From Thinopyrum elongatum (lineage: Eukaryota > Streptophyta > Magnoliopsida > Poales > Poaceae), in assembly GCA_011799875.1 (NCBI GenBank), contig CM022302.1:526456228-526520227 (forward strand): a stretch of DNA of 64,000 nucleotides. The letters are read 5' to 3'. Below the pieces are notes generated by a model that did not search any database, was not told the DNA's origin, and worked only from the letters and a program-made list of their open reading frames with translations. Below, one piece after another: positions 1 to 11,518 of this stretch (position 1 is its first letter; every line of letters starts with the position of its first letter). The translations under genes and the position numbers were made by a program.

Positions 1-204
1 CGTTCGAGTTTCGAGGGTCCTCCCGAAGGGCTGTCCGCGACATCGTCCGGGGGACTGTCCGACCGCCTCCCGAAGGGCTGTCCGACGAGGGAGTACATCC
101 TCGCGGTTGAGAGGTTGTAAATCCTAGCTGCGGGGATCTGCACCAACGATCTCCACCGACTCTTCTTCCGCTGCGCTTCGAGTCGGTACGGATCAGATCA
201 AACC

Positions 205-1496
205 TTGTATGCAGTCTCCATAGTGGTCCTGGACGTGCTCGCTATACCGAAAATTTTCGTTTTCTGTCATGTTACCCAACAGAGACCGGGGAAGATAGGC
301 TCAGCTGCCTACAAACAAGCCAGAGCACATAGCAGCCAAACGGAGGATTTTGAAGAGCGTGTACCCGTCAAAGGTGTGGCCATGTTCCATGTCACGGGCG
401 AGCCGATGCTACCGCCGAAACCGCAGGAGGCACTATCAGAGGATCTCAGGAGACTGCACGACCATGTGCTGTCGATTGAGAAAAGCCTACTAGCCTCGAA
501 GGATCCAGGATATCCGACATAGGCGGCTCGTGTGCCTGAGGGGAAGTGCTACGTCGACACACGACCCACGGAGGTGTTCTTCCTGCGGTTTGACCATATC
601 TTCGAGATGTTTCTGACAAGGCGGCTCGATTTTACAATCGTCCGCCTTTTTGAGCAACATATGAGCTCCGTCATGAAGAGAGAAGAAGTCTCGCAAATCT
701 GTGTGGGGGATCCATACTACATACACGAGTCCTTCTTGAGTCTCGGCGACTTTGAGCGTGAAACTGCTAGGGAGTACCTCCAAAACTTCATGGTACAGAA
801 TAAGGACCAGGAAATTGTCCTCCTGCCTTATCATCCAAAGTAAGTCAGTGCCGGACAACCCTTTCGTACATTTCAATCATTCCTTCTCGCTCATATGGAG
901 AATAATTTGAGGTGTTTTTTCCCCGCAGCAACGGGTGCGCCGTCCTTATCGTTTTTTACCCGTGAGTCTCCCACGCCGTGTATTTCGACACTACCAGAAA
1001 CTACGAGAAGAAGGACTACACCCACATAATGAATATTCTAGATGATGCTCTCCAAGGCTTCAGCATTAGGGGTGGCCACCTGCAGATCAGGAAACAAAGG
1101 AACAAGAAGTTGGGTTTCTCGCATAAAACTAACTTCTGCTGCATCCATGTCCCAAAACCAAGTAAGAACGATGGATTCTACCTCCTCCATCTCATGATGG
1201 AGTTCAGAACGGATCACCAAAAGCTTCGCATGACAAGCAGAAACGATGATCGTATCCGCAAGTGGGTAGAATCTCATGGAGAAGCGGATTATCAACTTAG
1301 AGATGACTTCTTTCGCATCCGGAGGGACATTGCGACGATCATCATGAAAGAAGTCGTCGATGAGAAGGGGATGTTCCACCACGGCCCTATATCGCGAGCT
1401 GATGTCCGAACTCGCATAGGCATGCAATGTCAGGACCTCACGCTGTTCAAGAAGCTAGGGTCCATCCTTGATGATATGGAAGGATGGAACTTCTAG
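205..1496 (+). pseudogene. CACTA accessory gene, ULP1/C48-protease-like, broken
   Basis: One reading frame runs through this region with two in-frame stops (TAG 520-522, TGA 963-965). It has an 89-bp intron at 840-928 (GTAAGT donor, CCCCGCAG acceptor) that rejoins the frame exactly. The product resembles the C48/ULP1-like proteins encoded beside the transposase in Triticeae CACTA elements, with conserved-looking blocks FLRFDHIFEMF, DPYYIHES, AVYFDTTRNYEKKDYTHI and GFYLLHLMMEF. The usual His-Trp pair and the Asn-Asp-Cys-Gly active-site pattern are not visible: KNDGFY appears where NDCGFY would be expected. It is therefore probably not an active protease, and the family may lack these residues generally. 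The true start is uncertain: positions 205-285 may be upstream intron, because a TTTTCTGTC...CAACAG tract precedes the first convincing residues. Family assignment rests on recall. Confidence 0.65.
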
Positions 1497-1777
1497 TGAT
1501 TTACGATGCCGATGATGATGATATGTGTCGGTTGGACTTGTATACTTTCTGTAGCGATGAAACTTTGTGATGTGCACGGCCCCTGCCGAACTTGCGTAAC
1601 GCTACTTTGTTAGTTTGGGTACGATGACCTGCGTACCTCTAGTTAATTAGTTTGCGTACTATATGTTCTATCTAGTTGCTAACCCTTTCTTTTTCGTGTT
1701 GCTCTAGTATATTTTGTTGCATATGATTGTACGTTCTCTTGATGAAGATGCATCTCTAATAGGTACATAGATTCTTG

Positions 1778-2032
1778 ATGGCGAAGAAGCAGTGCTATGT
1801 AGTGTACAAAGGGAAGGTTCCGGGAGTGTACGACGAGTGGGCTGAGTGTCAGGCGCAAGTGGATGGGGTCTCGGGCGCCAGCCATAAAGGCTTCAAAAGC
1901 AGACAAGAAGCAGAAGCTAGTTACTTGAGGTTCACGCTAGCGCGAGAGAGGACTCGTAACCGCCGCCTCATGTACTGCATAGTTCCACTCTCACTCATAG
2001 TGATAGCTCTTCTCGCGTATATCATTGTTTAG
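1778..2032 (+). CDS. Small tail-anchored RNase H1 N-domain (hybrid-binding) protein
   Basis: This is an intact ORF of 84 residues from ATG 1778. Residues ~3-50 match the RNase H1 N-terminal / caulimovirus-VI fold that binds RNA:DNA hybrids: YVVYKGKVPGVYDEWAEC, then a central basic stretch, then GFKSRQEAEASYL. The catalytic RNase H domain is absent. After a basic linker (RERTRNRRL), the last ~20 residues are almost all hydrophobic (IVPLSLIVIALLAYIIV), which fits a C-terminal tail anchor. It sits between the ULP-like gene and the right CACTA terminus, so it travels with the transposon. From the sequence I infer a membrane-anchored hybrid- or dsRNA-binding protein. No role in transposition is established here. 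No frame damage is seen, unlike its neighbour. Confidence 0.7.
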   Translation: MAKKQCYVVYKGKVPGVYDEWAECQAQVDGVSGASHKGFKSRQEAEASYLRFTLARERTRNRRLMYCIVPLSLIVIALLAYIIV

Positions 2033-2280
2033 ATGGATGACGATGTAGTTGCAAGTATTCGAGATTTGTATCGCTATTTTCGAGATGATGACGAGAGACC
2101 ACTTTGTGTTGGATGATGATTATGATGATGACATGAATTGATGAGACTATTTGTATGTATATGCTATGATTACATTTGTATGTGTATGATATGCTAGAGA
2201 TTATTGTATAAAGCCCTAAATAAAATTCATCAGTACAAAATATGGAGCAGAAAAAAAAAATCAGAAACTAATAACAGTAG

Positions 2281-2522
2281 TGCGGGGTATGGCTTTAGCA
2301 GCAGCGAGTTCTTGGCAGTAGCGCTCTTTGTTCAAGGACGCTATAACTATTAGCAGCAGCGCGTGTTGGAGACCGATGCTGCTGCTATCCCTCGATAGCA
2401 GTAGCGCGGGTCAAACCGCGCTACTGATAAGAGTTAGCTGTGGCGCCATATCAGTAGCACGGCCACCCGCGCTACTGCTAAGCATTTAACCCGCGCTACT
2501 GCTAGGCTTTTCTTTAGTAGTG
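2281..2522. repeat. CACTA right subterminal repeat array and terminus
   Basis: Repeated words of the type GTAGCGCGGGT and CGCGCTACTGCTA occur in both orientations. They end in TAGGCTTTTCTTTAGTAGTG. Such arrays are the transposase-binding region of CACTA elements. Confidence 0.85.
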
Positions 2523-2768
2523 TAGGGATCTCCGATTGTATCATATTGATTTTATCTAAAAAAAATTGCAAGAGATCTCCGCGGCAACGCGCGGAGAAGC
2601 TGCGTACCGATGCGACGAGCACGCCGACGGCGGACCACGGCACGCGAAGGGACGCACACGCACATATGCACACCACGAACGCATGGAAAGTGGCTGCCAG
2701 ATAAGGTGGATGTTGTTATGCATAAAATGTAAAAGTTTATTTGATTGACACAAATTGGCTTTGGTTTA

Positions 2769-2818
2769 GATGGCTAACTCGTGTGGTGCAGTCGTGAGGA
2801 TTCTTTGGTTCGAAACCC
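2769..2818 (+). promoter_or_regulatory. tRNA-like box A/box B segment
   Basis: TGGCTAACTC (2771-2780) resembles a Pol III box A. GGTTCGAAACC (2807-2817) matches the box B consensus GGTTCGANNCC exactly, 26 bp further on. No cloverleaf with paired acceptor arms can be drawn, so this is not a tRNA gene. It may be the head of a SINE or a fragment of another element. Confidence 0.45.
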
Positions 2819-2850
2819 ACGCCCACCCCCCCGCGCCCAACCCACATTTC

Positions 2851-4985
2851 AGTTCTTTATTTTCTCTCACACACTGATAGGTGGGACCCCCATCGACGGA
2901 CACAGGGTAGGCCCCGCTGCCAAGCTGCACTGTACGCAATACGTATGCGGCAACTGCGCTCAGGATTGCTCTCTCAAATATGAGGACCGTATCGAAGCAC
3001 TTTTCAACCACAAGGACCATGTTGGACATGGCCGCAGTATACGCAATACATATGCGACAACTGCGCTCAGGACTGGTCTCTCAAGTATGAGGACAGTTTC
3101 ATGTATGAGGACCGTATCAAAGCACTTTTCAACCACAAACACCATGGTGGACATGGCCTGCAACTATGAGGACCATAGATGCAATTATCTCGGAAAATAC
3201 ATGGCATGGACGAAAGAAGCAAAGGGAAGAGAAGAATCGGGAACAAGAGTCGAAACTTGGACCGAAAAAATTAGTACAGGAAAACAGACCGGTGGACGAG
3301 ACAGAAACGAGAAACACTGCGAAAAAACCAGCGGATGAGGCTGGGCGGGCGGGGGGTGGACAAAGGGCTATAGATGCAATTATCTCGGAAAATACATGGC
3401 ATGGACGAAAGAAGCAAAGGGCAGGGAAGAATCGGGAACAAGAGTCGAAACTGGGACCGAAAAAATTAGTAGAGGAAAACATGCCGGTGGACAAGACAGA
3501 AACGGGGAACACCGCGAAAAAACCCAGCTGAGGAGGCGGGGCGAGCGGGGGGTGGACGAAGGGCTGAGACATAGTCAATTGGTAGGAAAGGGAACCTAGC
3601 ATTCTTTTTAGATAGTAGAGATAAATCACTCACCTTTTCTTCCTTTATTCCTTCTCCCAATTAAAAATGTTATTTTGAGTGATATTTTAATTGATAAATT
3701 TATAGCCATACTAAAATATCAAGAGCTAAAATCATATTTATCAAAGAACAGTCCTATAACACATTTCGACACGAATGATGAAATAATGAAAACTCATAGT
3801 GGTGAAACAATTGTTTAGTTCAGAAATATATGTCCAACATGTGGACATGTTCTTGCCATTCATATAGCGACAATCTTCCTTGGCAATGATCGCGTCTCCT
3901 TAACAAACCTCTACTTGGAAGAAGACAATTTTTTCCAGACCCCTCTTTTCCATTCATTTTCATTCTCGACATGAAGAAGACAAACCAAGTTTTTTCTGTC
4001 TACCCTTCTTTTCCATCCACCTTTATTCTTAACACCGTGTTTGAGCTCTCTTTTCGACGGACACAGGTAGGCCCTGCCTGCCCACATTTCAATTCTTTTT
4101 TTTCTCTCACACACTGATAGGTGGGACCCCCATCGATGGACACAGGGCAGGCCCCGCTGCCAGCTTGCACTGTACGCAATACGTATGCAGCAAGTGCGCT
4201 CAGGTCTGCTCTCTCAAGTATAGGACCGTTTCATGTATGAGGACCGTATCGAAGGACTTTTCAACCGCATGGACCATGTTGGACATGGCCTGCAACTATG
4301 AGGACCATAGACACAATTATCTCGGAAAATACATGGCATGGACGAAAGAAGCAACGGGCAAAGATGAATCGGGAACAAGAGTCGAAACTGGGACCAAAAA
4401 AATTAGTAGAGGAAAACAGACCGATGGACGAGACAAAACGGGGAACACTGCGAAAAAACCCAGCGGATGATGCGGGAGCGGGGGTGGACGAAGGGCCAAG
4501 ACATAGTCAATTGGCAGGAAAGGGAACCTTGCATTCCTTTTAGATAGTAGAGATAAATCACTCACCTTTTCTTCCTTTCTTCCTTCTCCCAACTAAAAAT
4601 GATATTTTGAGTGATATTTTAATTGATAAATTTAAAGCCATACTAAAATATCATGAGTTAAAAACGTATTTATCAAAGAACACTCCTATAACACATGCAA
4701 CAAGAATGATGAAATAATGAAAACTCATAGTGCTGAAACAATTGTTTAGTTCAGAAATATATGTACAACATGTGGACATATTCTTGCCATTCATATAGCG
4801 ACAATCTTCCTTGACAATGATCGCGTCTCCTTAACAAACCTCTAATTGGATGAAGACTTTTTTTCATACCCCTCTTTTCCATCCACTTTCATTCTCGACA
4901 TGAAGAAGACAAACCAAGATTTATCTATCTACCCTTCTTTTCCATCCACCTTTATTCTTGACACCGTGTCTAAGCTCACTTTTCG
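2851..4985 (+). repeat. Diverged tandem duplication with an inner 195-bp duplication
   Basis: The segment starting at 2851 (TCTCTCACACACTGATAGGTG...) recurs from about 4087, and the segment 3591-4080 recurs at about 4524-4985. The first unit is longer because it holds an extra inner direct repeat: a block beginning GATGCAATTATCTCGG at 3178 is repeated 195 bp on at 3373 and once more near 4310 in the second unit. Short ORFs here (AWTKEAKGREESGTRVE...) are repeat translations, not recognisable proteins. I do not recognise the element. Confidence 0.8.
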
Positions 4986-5480
4986 AGGTATATTTCTCTT
5001 CCTATTTTTTTGTACCAGTGAGACAAAGAAGAGCCCCCTTCTTTACCACTTTAGGAAATGGGGGTGAAGGAGGCTTGCATACAAAGGGCTCAAAGTGGTT
5101 TATGATTGAATCTCAAAGCTTTTCGTATCACCTGGTAGATTCAGTCCATGACCTATCTCAGGCGAATATTCAGAAGTAGTATTTTAATCATTAATTATTT
5201 TCCTTGTCTTATTAGTTGTTTGCTCTTGAACTCTTGCTTTAACATTCCGTCAAAAATAAACTCTTGCTCTAACATCGTCCTCGGTTAAAAAGTGCATCAT
5301 CTTGCATTACCATCAATTAGGTGCTTTTTGATAAGGTTAGCAAACCTATGAAATGATTTTAATGTGCCGCGAGAGATGATGGAGTATTTTATGTCTAATT
5401 TATAAATGAAAAGTTCTCTCCTACCGCCAAAGCTGATGGTGTATTTAATTTTATGGATAATGAAAAATGTGCATCTTTGC
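4986..5480. other. Unassigned AT-rich stretch
   Basis: I see no coding region, terminal repeat or known element here. It leads into the purine tract. Confidence 0.5.
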
Positions 5481-5747
5481 GAGAGAAGAAGAAGAAGAAG
5501 AAGAAGAAGAAGAAGAAGAAGAAGGAGAAGGAGAAGCAAAAGAAGGAGAAGGAGAAGACGAAGAATGAGAAGAAGAACGAGAAGGAGAAGAAGAAGAAGC
5601 AGAAGAAGAAGGAGAAGGAGAAGGAGATGGAGAAGAAGGAAGGAGCAGGAGAAGGAGAAGGAGAAGGAGAAGGAGAAGAAGGAGAAGAAGAAGAGAAGAA
5701 GAAGGAGAAGAGGAAGAAGGAGAAGAAGAAGAAGAAGAAGAAGAAGG
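5481..5747 (+). repeat. GAA/GAG polypurine tract
   Basis: About 267 bp of nearly uninterrupted purines on the plus strand, mainly GAA and GGA triplets, with rare C or T interruptions. It begins with a pure (GAA)n run. A shorter GAA run stands at the equivalent boundary of the related copy near 44505-44520, so the tract has expanded here. Long Lys/Glu/Arg or Ser/Leu reading frames over it are artefacts. Confidence 0.95.
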
Positions 5748-7740
5748 CAACTTATGTACGAAACGGTGGTCTTGGATAAAATCTGAATTTTGTTCGTACA
5801 TTACGAATTCATTTCTTGCTCCTTGGACAACACTCAAAACAACGCAGCTATAAACACTAAAAGAAATACATGAGCATAAGTTCACTGCAAGAACCAACAT
5901 ATTCTCTATTTATGCAAATGCATCCATCACAAAGGAATGCATCAACTCACTACAAGAACATCTACATTGTAATGCTTCATCCAGGAAACAGTAGCAGTGA
6001 CATAACAGAGACAAATTTATGATAAAACTGCATGGGTCATGGAAGGGCCTATCTTGAAGACTAGTAGTCATCGTCCTCCTCCTCCAATTGATGAATGTGT
6101 CCTCCCAACCAACCAATTCTTGCATGATGAAGAAGGTGTTGGCCAGCACTAAAGCCCTAGGTTAGAACTGGGAGAAATGAAGATATGTTCGAAGCTAGTT
6201 TCTTGAGCTCTATCGGACTGAGATGCACTTCAAGAAGACAAGAAAAATAAATTCAATTAAAGAAGCTACTCACTCTGCCTGGGATGTAGTTCAAGAAAAC
6301 TCCAAAACACTTTCTGCCTGTGATGCACATCAAGATGGGCAATACAATACATGTGACCATTGAGAGGAATGTGTGGCGCGGATTCTCTGCTCGATCTCCT
6401 CTCGGACACCGCAAAGACCGAGCGCCTCATCGCCGCTGAGAGGTCAACGTTGAGGCCATCGGATGGGCTCAAGTCAATGGAGAGAACAATGCCGCTTGAG
6501 CGGGGTGGTAAGGCGAGCGGGAGAGATTCTGGAGCGGGAGCGACGAAGACGGCTACGGGTCTTGGGGGAGTGGTGGCGGACTTGGCGGGAACCATGCCAG
6601 TGCATAGGCAGGGCAATGAGGAGGACTTCCAGGCTCAAGAGGAGGAACCCCACCCCCCAATATTAAATTATAGTAACAATCAAGTTTAAAAGGTTATTAT
6701 ACATAAAAAAAGAAAAATCATAAATTTGCAGCAACAAATCTACACCATGGACCAATAGCGTGTACCACGTAGAAACAACCATCTTAATAGGTAACTGGGA
6801 ATCCAGTAGGCGGCAATGAATTTAGTTACCGTACTAGTCATATCTTGCCAACTTATTACTGAACCTAACTTGCCCCATTTGCAAATGGTTCAATTTATAC
6901 TCTAGGAAGTTCTATAAATATGTTGATATGATATTAAAATATGCACCAATTACACACAAATATATACATATGCACTATATAATTTATGCCAATAGCAAGA
7001 TTTATTTAAACACACGTTTTGTTAAAAACACAATACTAAAATTTAGAAATAATGTTCGAGCAAAAACATTGAAATTCATAACAAAGATGTGACTATATAT
7101 GCGTATATTGGATGTAATAACGTCTTATATTATGGGACGGAGAGAGTAGTAGTTATACTCATTATATTAGTGTCGTAAGATAATTTTAGAAAGGTATAAA
7201 AGTTTGATATAAAAAATATTATTATAATTCGCCCTTTTATTTAAACACAAGTTTTGTTAACACACAATACTATCATTTAGAAATTATTTTTTAGTGAGAA
7301 AAACATTAAAATTCATAAGAACGAACGATATAATCAATATTACACAACATTATTATTTGGATTACCTATGTCCACTAAATAATACTCCCTCTGTCCCATA
7401 ATATAAGACATTATTACTTCCAATATACTCACATATTGGATGGACTAACATCTTATATTATGGGACGGAGGGAGTAGCAGTTACACTCATGGTATTAGTA
7501 TGGTAAAATAATTTTAGATATGTATAAAAGTTTGATATAAAAATGTTTATTTTAATACTCCATGTTTACCAAATTTCTTTGGATGCCCCTGGGTTGGAGT
7601 AGTGGCAGCGATGCTGGAAGCAATGCGAGTTCGACGGGAGCGGCGACATTGGCTGCTACGCTAGTGGTGAAGAACGATGCGGTCCCAGGGGAGCGGGCAC
7701 GACGCCGGCTTCGACAGGCACGGCGAGGGAGATATTAGTT
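5747..7740 (-). repeat. Dispersed repeat, copy 1 (pair with 44504-46640)
   Basis: From GGCAACTTATGTACGAAA onward this stretch aligns with 44516 onward for roughly 2 kb, with substitutions and indels. Minus-strand reading frames correspond between copies: ...FIMQELVGWEDTF... at 5910-6149 and 44684-44923. Past 6660 it is AT-rich with internal direct repeats. It also holds the right half of a Stowaway-like MITE (about 7104-7150, GGGACGGAG...AGTA), which copy 2 also has at about 45990-46035. In copy 2 it lies directly upstream (minus strand) of the Harbinger genes, so it may be the 5' part of such an element. This is inference: no terminal repeat was found. Confidence 0.75.
7385..7474. mobile_element. 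Stowaway MITE (Tc1/mariner type)
   Basis: A 90-bp element starting CTCCCTCTGTCCCATAATAT and ending in its near-perfect inverse ...GGGACGGAGGGAG. It is flanked by TA on both sides (7383-7384, 7475-7476). It lies inside dispersed-repeat copy 1 and is absent at the matching place in copy 2, so it inserted after the copies separated. Confidence 0.92.
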
Positions 7741-8929
7741 AGAAAATACACTAGAAACTACAATTAAGATATTAGTTAGAAAATATACTTTAGCTACCAT
7801 GATATTAAAATATGCACCAATATGCAGATACACACAAATATATAAGTATGCATTATCAAATTGTGAAACAGAATAGATCTTGAATATGTGATCGAGTCAA
7901 TTCATCATTTGATTTGCATTTGAGATGCAAATGATTTATTGGCAAGTGCAAGTCCTCAGATTAGTCCACACAGATGCCGGCGGTGGACGTCTGTCCCTCG
8001 CCGTAGCTCGTTCGAGCGCGCCAAGCACGGGCACCGGCTGCGCCTGGGCTGACCACAACCTGTTCGACGGAATGACACAACAAGACTCGGTATGTTGTTT
8101 GTTGCTCCTGTCCGATTAACTTTGCATATGCCATGTTCAATGTTTTGCATAGACCGCTAGTTCATTTTGAACATGATGAACGCCAAGATTAAACATAACG
8201 GAGCTCCCCAGAGGTGACGGCTCCAAAGTACGGAAAAAATAAATAAATAACGGTGGCGCAAATCAATTGCGTACAATCCGTGAATATTTACGCGAGCGCA
8301 CGCGCTATACATGGTGGTTGCACGTACAAACTAGAGAACCGTGGATGCAATCCCTTATAAGCTGGTCAAAACATCTTTCACCTACGGGAGGCGGGACTAA
8401 AAAAGGATAGCACATGGGCAAAGGGGGGCAAGGGTGTAGGACAGGTCATATCTGTGCATGGGCTACCGGTGAGGTTAGGTGGGTTGGTCTGTCACACGTA
8501 TACTTTTTTGGGCCAGTAGTAGTAAGCAGAGAGTGGAGAGGATAGCTGTCACAAGCCTGAAAAGAAAGAACAAAGCTACGGGGCTCTATTTTAATATATA
8601 ATCTATTGGCAAGAGAAGATTACACTGATCTTATGGCAAATTCGTACTTTCGTAGCCTGCTTATCGTATCCCTTCGTATCTCCTCCAAGTTAAGAATATA
8701 TTCACCCCCGCCTCGCTCGCCAGTTCCAGCGTAAGCGCCAGAACACGGGAATAATGGATTTCCAAGCACCAACAAAATGACTCCAATGCCATGAGATACT
8801 AAGACAAAGAGTAACCTGCCATTTTGCTCGCGGAAACTCTCACTAATTCAGTCCAATCTAAAAAGAAACCAAAAAACCAACCAAGTGCCAAACAAACCGA
8901 AAAAACGGAGCGAGACACCGGCCTGGCGT
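7741..8929. other. Unassigned intergenic stretch
   Basis: 7741-7860 repeats AT-rich words of the preceding element (also found at 45750-45860). The rest shows no coding, terminal repeats or RNA gene that I can support. Confidence 0.5.
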
Positions 8930-9295
8930 TGCAACACTTGAAGGGACCGTCCGCACGCGGTAGGAGCTTGGACTTGCGTTTGTTGGGGAAGTGATACTTG
9001 CGAAGGTGGAGCCATACGAGATCTCTGGGGTTGAATACCATCGGTTTCTTCGTTGTGTTGATCTTGGAGGCGTGCCGGTTGACTTGCCGCTCTATGGTTA
9101 GCTTCGTGTCTTCGTGCATCTTCTTCATGTATGTGTCACGGGCACTCGCATCTATGTTCATGCGCTCTTGTAGAGGAAGTGAGAGGATGTCCAATGGGAA
9201 CAATGGGTTGAAGATTCAAATGGAGACTTATATGGGTTGAAGCCGTACACCACTTCAAATGGAGACTTAACTAAGCAATTTATACAATACATACA
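8930..9295 (-). pseudogene. Ty3/gypsy polyprotein fragment, integrase C-terminal region
   Basis: Two minus-strand frames together give SPFEVVYGFNP, LSLPLQERMNIDASARDTY, IERQVNRHASKINTTKKP and FNPRDLVWLHLRK, then KSKLLPRADGPFK. This is the typical integrase C-terminal region (GPF/Y module) of plant gypsy elements. A frameshift separates the first two blocks near 9200, next to a short local duplication of CAAATGGAGACTTA. The fragment stops at ADGPFKCCNA, and the usual chromodomain and 3' LTR are missing. It is an isolated truncated relic. Confidence 0.8.
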
Positions 9296-10911
9296 AAACA
9301 TCATAACCACTCTTCCTTTCCTCCACATCCCTGAGGTTCTCCATCCTACGCCGCCCTCCAAGCACCCCGCCGCGCACTGCCAAAATGGATTTTTTTGTGT
9401 GGCTTAGATTATTGCTACTTCTAGACCACTGACTCAAAGAATAAGTCAGTAGCGCCAAAATGGATGAATTTTTAATAATTCATCATGTTTTACAAATAAG
9501 TTGTAGCTCCATCAATTTCGTGCATGCTCTATTCAACATACTTACATGGCAAATATTGCCCCTACCAAGCTAGCTAGCTACATGAATGCTAAGACTGGCA
9601 TGGTGTGAGAAAATCCATAGGAAAACCATCGTAAATATTGCCTCGTATCAGGGGAATCAAAGTTTCACCCTCGTTTTTTGCCAAGATCTGGTAACCTTTG
9701 GGGCCGTTCACAAGCACGCCTTGCTCAAGGCCTAATCTTGGGCACATCTCCCACCAAGTGTGCAGTCACGCGTGCCCCAGCCAACGCATAAAATCGTAGG
9801 TACTATGTCATGCATTTTGACCGCGGTTAATATAAAGCCTGATTTACAAGAAAGAACAACCTATTATCAAACATCAGTTAATTAGCATAGTGTAGGGTCG
9901 GCGTTGACCATATGGTAGGGTAGGAGTCTCACATCACACCACCGCCACACACCGTAGGTTGAAAGCAACCTTGCCGGAGCAACCAAAAGCAGGAGGTTGA
10001 CTCACCGGTGCTGGAAAGTCGTCTCCATCGATGCAGCCCGGCTCGTTTTTTGAACTTTTTTCAGCAACAGTAATACTTGAGCTTCACTGACTTTTTTTGT
10101 GAAGCAACCAAATGTGCAGACCACACAGGGACGAAAGCAAATTTTCTTTCATTCTAGACATTTCTTAAAATCACATCGAGATCACACAATCACAAAGAGG
10201 AAAATACAGAAGGAAAAAATTTATGCATATTTCTTGTTTTTTGCTCATACATAGAAAATGTTGGATCATACGAAGAACACAAATTTATGAGAAAAATTGG
10301 GGGAGGGGCAGAACGTAATCAGAGTGTGCACTTCACAAAGAACTTGTGCTCAGTATGAACTTGTGTTGTTGTTCTATCCGAACTTCTCGAAAATTTCTTT
10401 TGAACTTGTTTGGTGTTGCTGACAAAACCTCGTAGTATTTTTTTTTTTCTATGAGACAGAGCTGCAGAACACACGAATAAACAAGCACAAATGCGTTCCC
10501 CTCTTTATAGCCTTGGATACCCAAGGTGTGTGTTGTTCCGAAAGAGAACATTTTGAACTATCCGTGGACAAAAATATGAACTTCTATACACATTTTTTTG
10601 TGTGTGTATCCACATTTTTTTTTCTTTTCTATGTTCTTTCTTTGATCTACATGACAGAAAACAGTCATTTTCAATTCAGTGTACTATGCCCGCGCACACA
10701 CACACGCACAACATATCCACATTTTTTTGGCTGACATCAAATGAAAAAGGTTTCAGTCTCACAGGCATACACAATCGAACTACCATGACTTTCTATATTT
10801 TTTACCAAAAAAAAAAAATTTGCGAGAACTTAGATAAACTTTTGCCCATGAGCAGTACTACATTGACATCTCCTGTACAAAATTGTTTGTCTTTGACACA
10901 AGAGGGTGGAC
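9296..10911. other. Unassigned intergenic stretch
   Basis: AT-rich sequence with T and CACACA runs (for example 10595-10720). I see no convincing gene, RNA or element terminus until the CACTA left end at 10912. Confidence 0.5.
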
Positions 10912-11130
10912 CACTACTAGGGAAAAGCCTAGCAGTAGCGCGGGCTAAATGCGTAGTAGTAGCGCGGGCACCCGCGCTACTGCTACGGCGCTACAGCTAA
11001 TGTTTAGCAGTAGCGTGGTGGGCACGCGCTACTACTACCCTACATAGGAGTAGCGCCGGTCAATCCAGCGCTACTGCTACCCCTACCTATCAGTAGCGCT
11101 GGATGGACACCCCGCGCTACTTCTAAAGTT
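10912..11130. repeat. CACTA left terminus and subterminal array
   Basis: The terminal CACTACTAG is followed by AGCAGTAGCGCGGGC-type words in both orientations up to about 11130. The first ~40 bp are nearly the inverse of 2483-2522. Confidence 0.9.
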
Positions 11131-11225
11131 TCCTGCTTTTTTTCCTCCTTCGTATTGGCGCTGTATTTATACAGGTTTTATACAGTAGTCTCATTATATG
11201 ATTTTATGATCATGATGAGTTTTTA

Positions 11226-11430
11226 TATCGGTGGGTGAAAGAGACGTGGATTAGATTCAAGTGGAGGCAACATGGTGCAGATCGAAAGTACTACTAATCC
11301 TATTCAAGTGGAGGCAACATGGTGCAGATCCAAAGTACTACTAATCCAAACTAAGGAGTAGTAGTACTTTCGATCTGCACCATGTTGCCTCCACTTGAAT
11401 CTAATCCATATTTATTTCACCCACTGATAT
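11226..11430. repeat. Large inverted repeat (hairpin) inside CACTA
   Basis: The arms at about 11226-11298 and 11357-11430 are nearly perfect inverse copies (GTGGGTGAAA...GATTAGATTCAAGTGGAGG...). The loop holds a further direct copy of the inner part of the arm (TTCAAGTGGAGGCAACATGG, near 11302). Transcription would give a stem of about 70 bp. Confidence 0.9.
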
Positions 11431-11518
11431 ATATATATATATATAAAATAACTCATCATGCTCATAATGATATAACAACTCAGCATCATCATCATAATAA
11501 TAACTCATCATCGTTTTC

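Larger units (their letters stand above)
1..2522 (+). mobile_element. CACTA (En/Spm) DNA transposon, right-hand part
   Basis: The right terminus is visible: the sequence ends ...CTTTAGTAGTG at 2522, the inverse of a CACTAC... CACTA terminus. It is preceded by CAGTAGCGCGGG-type subterminal repeats. The last ~40 bp are nearly the exact reverse complement of the left end of the CACTA element at 10912, so both belong to one family. The left end and the transposase lie outside the window. The element carries a decayed ULP-like gene and a small RNase H1-N-domain ORF. The three bases after the end are TAG, but the matching duplication cannot be seen. Confidence 0.85.

Noticed and set aside
5406..5900. 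Long Lys/Glu, Arg and Ser/Leu reading frames
   Set aside because: They are translations of the GAA/GAG tract in different frames. No real protein.
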